This document shows positions 5,706 to 6,905 of a stretch of 6,905 nt of DNA, piece after piece. Below the pieces are notes generated by a model. That model worked only from the letters and a program-made list of their open reading frames with translations, ran no database searches and was not told the DNA's origin. Numbering within the stretch: position 1 is the stretch's first letter; every line of letters begins with the position of its first letter. This DNA is from Lachnospiraceae bacterium (GTDB lineage Bacteria; Bacillota; Clostridia; Lachnospirales; Lachnospiraceae): positions 1 to 6,905 of the forward strand of contig CAAEUM010000005.1 of assembly GCA_900759225.1 (NCBI GenBank), read 5' to 3'. The translations under genes and the position numbers were made by a program.

Positions 5706-5730
5706 GCCTGTTTCTCTTATGGAGAAAGGC
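5706..5730. repeat. Imperfect inverted repeat between the metal operon and aspS
   Basis: GCC 5706-5708 pairs with GGC 5728-5730, and TTTCTC 5711-5716 with GAGAAA 5722-5727, with a two-base bulge and a five-base loop. A T run precedes it on the plus strand, so neither direction gives hairpin-then-T. It does not qualify as a terminator, and its role is unknown. Confidence 0.3.
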
Positions 5731-5745
5731 AATGAATGCGACGAT

Positions 5746-5798
5746 AACAGAAAAACAACAGGGGCGGTACACTGCACTTTTCAAGCAATGTACCGCCC
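5746..5798 (-). terminator. Rho-independent terminator of aspS
   Basis: GGGCGGTACA at 5762-5771 pairs perfectly with TGTACCGCCC at 5789-5798, with an inner TGC/GCA (5773-5775, 5785-5787). On the minus strand the hairpin is followed by CCTGTTGTTTTTCTGTT, a good T-run, and it lies 57 bases after the aspS stop. On the plus strand CAATTATTTTAA follows, so it may also block transcripts in that direction. It insulates the metal operon from aspS. Confidence 0.85.
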
Positions 5799-5854
5799 TC
5801 AATTATTTTAACTGTAATTACGCTAAACCTGTAACCGTTCAAGCACGTATCGTT

Positions 5855-6905
5855 TTACTCCTGCTCTTCCCCGGAAACCTCAATTCCCAGCTCCTGAAGC
5901 TGTTTTTCGTCTACCGGTGTAGGAGCCTCTGTCATCAGGCAGGAAGCATCTTTCACCTTAGGGAATGCGATCACATCGCGGATGCTGTCAGCGCCTACCA
6001 TCAGCATTACCATACGGTCAAGGCCGTATGCAAGACCTGCATGAGGAGGAACGCCATACTTAAATGCGCTTAAGAGGAAGCCGAACTGCTCCTGTGCCTT
6101 CTCCGGCGTAAAGCCAAGCACCTCAAACATCTTGGACTGGATATCCCCCTGATGGATACGGACAGAGCCTCCGCCCATCTCCACGCCGTTGAGAACAATA
6201 TCGTAAGCCTTTGCCCTTACGCGGCCCGGGTCTGTATCAATATACTGCAGATCCTCATCCATTGGCATTGTAAATGGATGATGCATTGCAACATAACGGT
6301 CCTCTTCTTCTGAGTACTCAAGCAGCGGGAACTCTGTCACCCACAGGAATTTGTACTCATCCTTCTTAAGAAGGTCAAGCTGTCTTGCCAGCTCCAGACG
6401 GAGGTTGCCCAGCACATCAAATACAACCTTATCCCGGTCAGCCGCAAACAACAGCAGGTCGCCCGGCTTTCCGTCCATGGCCTTAATCAGAGAAGCCATC
6501 TCCTCCTCGGTCATAAACTTGGCAAAGGATGACTTGATCGCGCCGTCCTCACCAATAGCCACATAGGCAAGACCCTTGGCGCCAAAGCCCTTGGCGTACT
6601 CAACCAGGGCGTCAATCTTCTTTCTCGGCATATGGCCCTGTCCCTCTGCGTTGATTCCGCGGACAGAACCGCCATTTTCCAGAGCGCTCTTAAACACAAC
6701 AAACTGGCAGTCCTTCACAGTCTCGGAAACATTCTTAAGTTCCATGCCGAAACGTAAATCCGGCTTGTCAGAACCAAAGCGGTCCATTGCCTCCCGCCAG
6801 GTCATGCGCTGGATCGGAAGCTGCAGATCATAATTGCAGATCTCCTTAAACAGCTTCTTTAACAGGCGCTCATTTACATCCAGAACCTCGTCCACATCCA
6901 CAAAG
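5855..6905 (-). CDS. aspS: Aspartyl-tRNA synthetase, C-terminal part
   Basis: The reading frame runs open to the window edge, so the gene start lies outside; about 349 codons of an expected 590 or so are present. It is a cytosolic class II synthetase that charges tRNA with aspartate. Visible regions start at FVDVDEVLDVNERLL and DRFGSDKPDLRFG, which lead into the catalytic core. The bacterial GAD insertion domain follows (roughly visible residues 60-160, with VVFKSALENGGSVRGINA). Then come WVTEFPLLEYSEEEDRY, MHHPFTMP, and YDIVLNGVEMGGGSVRIH, the ATP and aspartate site. Motif 3 is GLAYGLDRMVML with its conserved Arg, and the end is TEAPTPVDEKQLQELGI. The GTG at 6899-6901 is an internal codon, not a start. 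The N-terminal anticodon-binding domain is missing from view, so whether the enzyme also charges tRNA-Asn cannot be judged. A strong terminator follows. Confidence 0.97.
   Translation of the reverse strand, partial: FVDVDEVLDVNERLLKKLFKEICNYDLQLPIQRMTWREAMDRFGSDKPDLRFGMELKNVSETVKDCQFVVFKSALENGGSVRGINAEGQGHMPRKKIDALVEYAKGFGAKGLAYVAIGEDGAIKSSFAKFMTEEEMASLIKAMDGKPGDLLLFAADRDKVVFDVLGNLRLELARQLDLLKKDEYKFLWVTEFPLLEYSEEEDRYVAMHHPFTMPMDEDLQYIDTDPGRVRAKAYDIVLNGVEMGGGSVRIHQGDIQSKMFEVLGFTPEKAQEQFGFLLSAFKYGVPPHAGLAYGLDRMVMLMVGADSIRDVIAFPKVKDASCLMTEAPTPVDEKQLQELGIEVSGEEQE

Noticed and set aside
5706..5730. Second terminator between the metal operon and aspS
   Set aside because: The T-run precedes the hairpin rather than following it on the plus strand, and the minus strand has an A-run after it.
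5615..6073. Plus-strand frame of 152 codons across the metal promoter and aspS end
   Set aside because: It crosses the operator, the consensus promoter and the aspS terminator, and then lies antisense to aspS; it looks like chance.
6899..6901. GTG as the start of aspS
   Set aside because: The frame stays open to the window edge with FVDVDEVLDVNERLL, which is mid-protein in AspRS; the true start lies outside.

Overview
The window looks like chromosomal DNA of an anaerobic Firmicute, most likely a Lachnospiraceae-type Clostridium. This rests on the overall protein style, the mixed low-to-moderate GC, strong AGGAGG-type ribosome sites, consensus TTGACA/TATAAT promoters, a split cadmium ATPase, and a FeoB-associated Cys-rich mini-protein. 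The genus is an inference from general resemblance, not from a search.

Layout. (1) 1-2073, plus strand: the end of a polyamine ABC transporter operon: the potB C-terminus (cut by the window edge), potC overlapping it by one base, and the lipoprotein potD. A large hairpin terminator follows at about 2091-2165. (2) 2167-3090: a divergent pair. On the minus strand is a 53-codon gene for a FeoB-associated Cys-rich membrane protein. On the plus strand is a compact nitroreductase-family flavoprotein. Their promoters are back-to-back and share one -35 sequence. An inverted repeat lies at the start of the minus transcript, and two small hairpins lie in the plus-strand leader. (3) 3105-5690, minus strand: a metal-resistance operon transcribed arsR/cadC-type regulator, then a free-standing 72-residue HMA metal-binding protein, then a P1B-2 Zn/Cd/Pb ATPase lacking its own HMA domain. 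A full consensus promoter and a repeated TTCATAT-type operator precede the regulator. (4) 5746-6905, minus strand: a strong terminator and the C-terminal part of aspartyl-tRNA synthetase (aspS), cut by the window edge.

How the parts work together. PotB, PotC and PotD would import spermidine or putrescine together with a PotA ATPase outside the window. In the metal operon the regulator carries both known metal-site types of the CadC/SmtB family. It presumably leaves its operator when Cd, Pb or Zn rises. The ATPase then exports the ion, with the small HMA protein replacing the N-terminal domain that most CadA/ZntA proteins carry in cis. I see no phage, insertion sequence, CRISPR array, tRNA or rRNA, and no wholly new system. 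The most worthwhile points are the hidden Cys-rich gene with its overlapping divergent promoters, and the split, dual-site metal-efflux operon.
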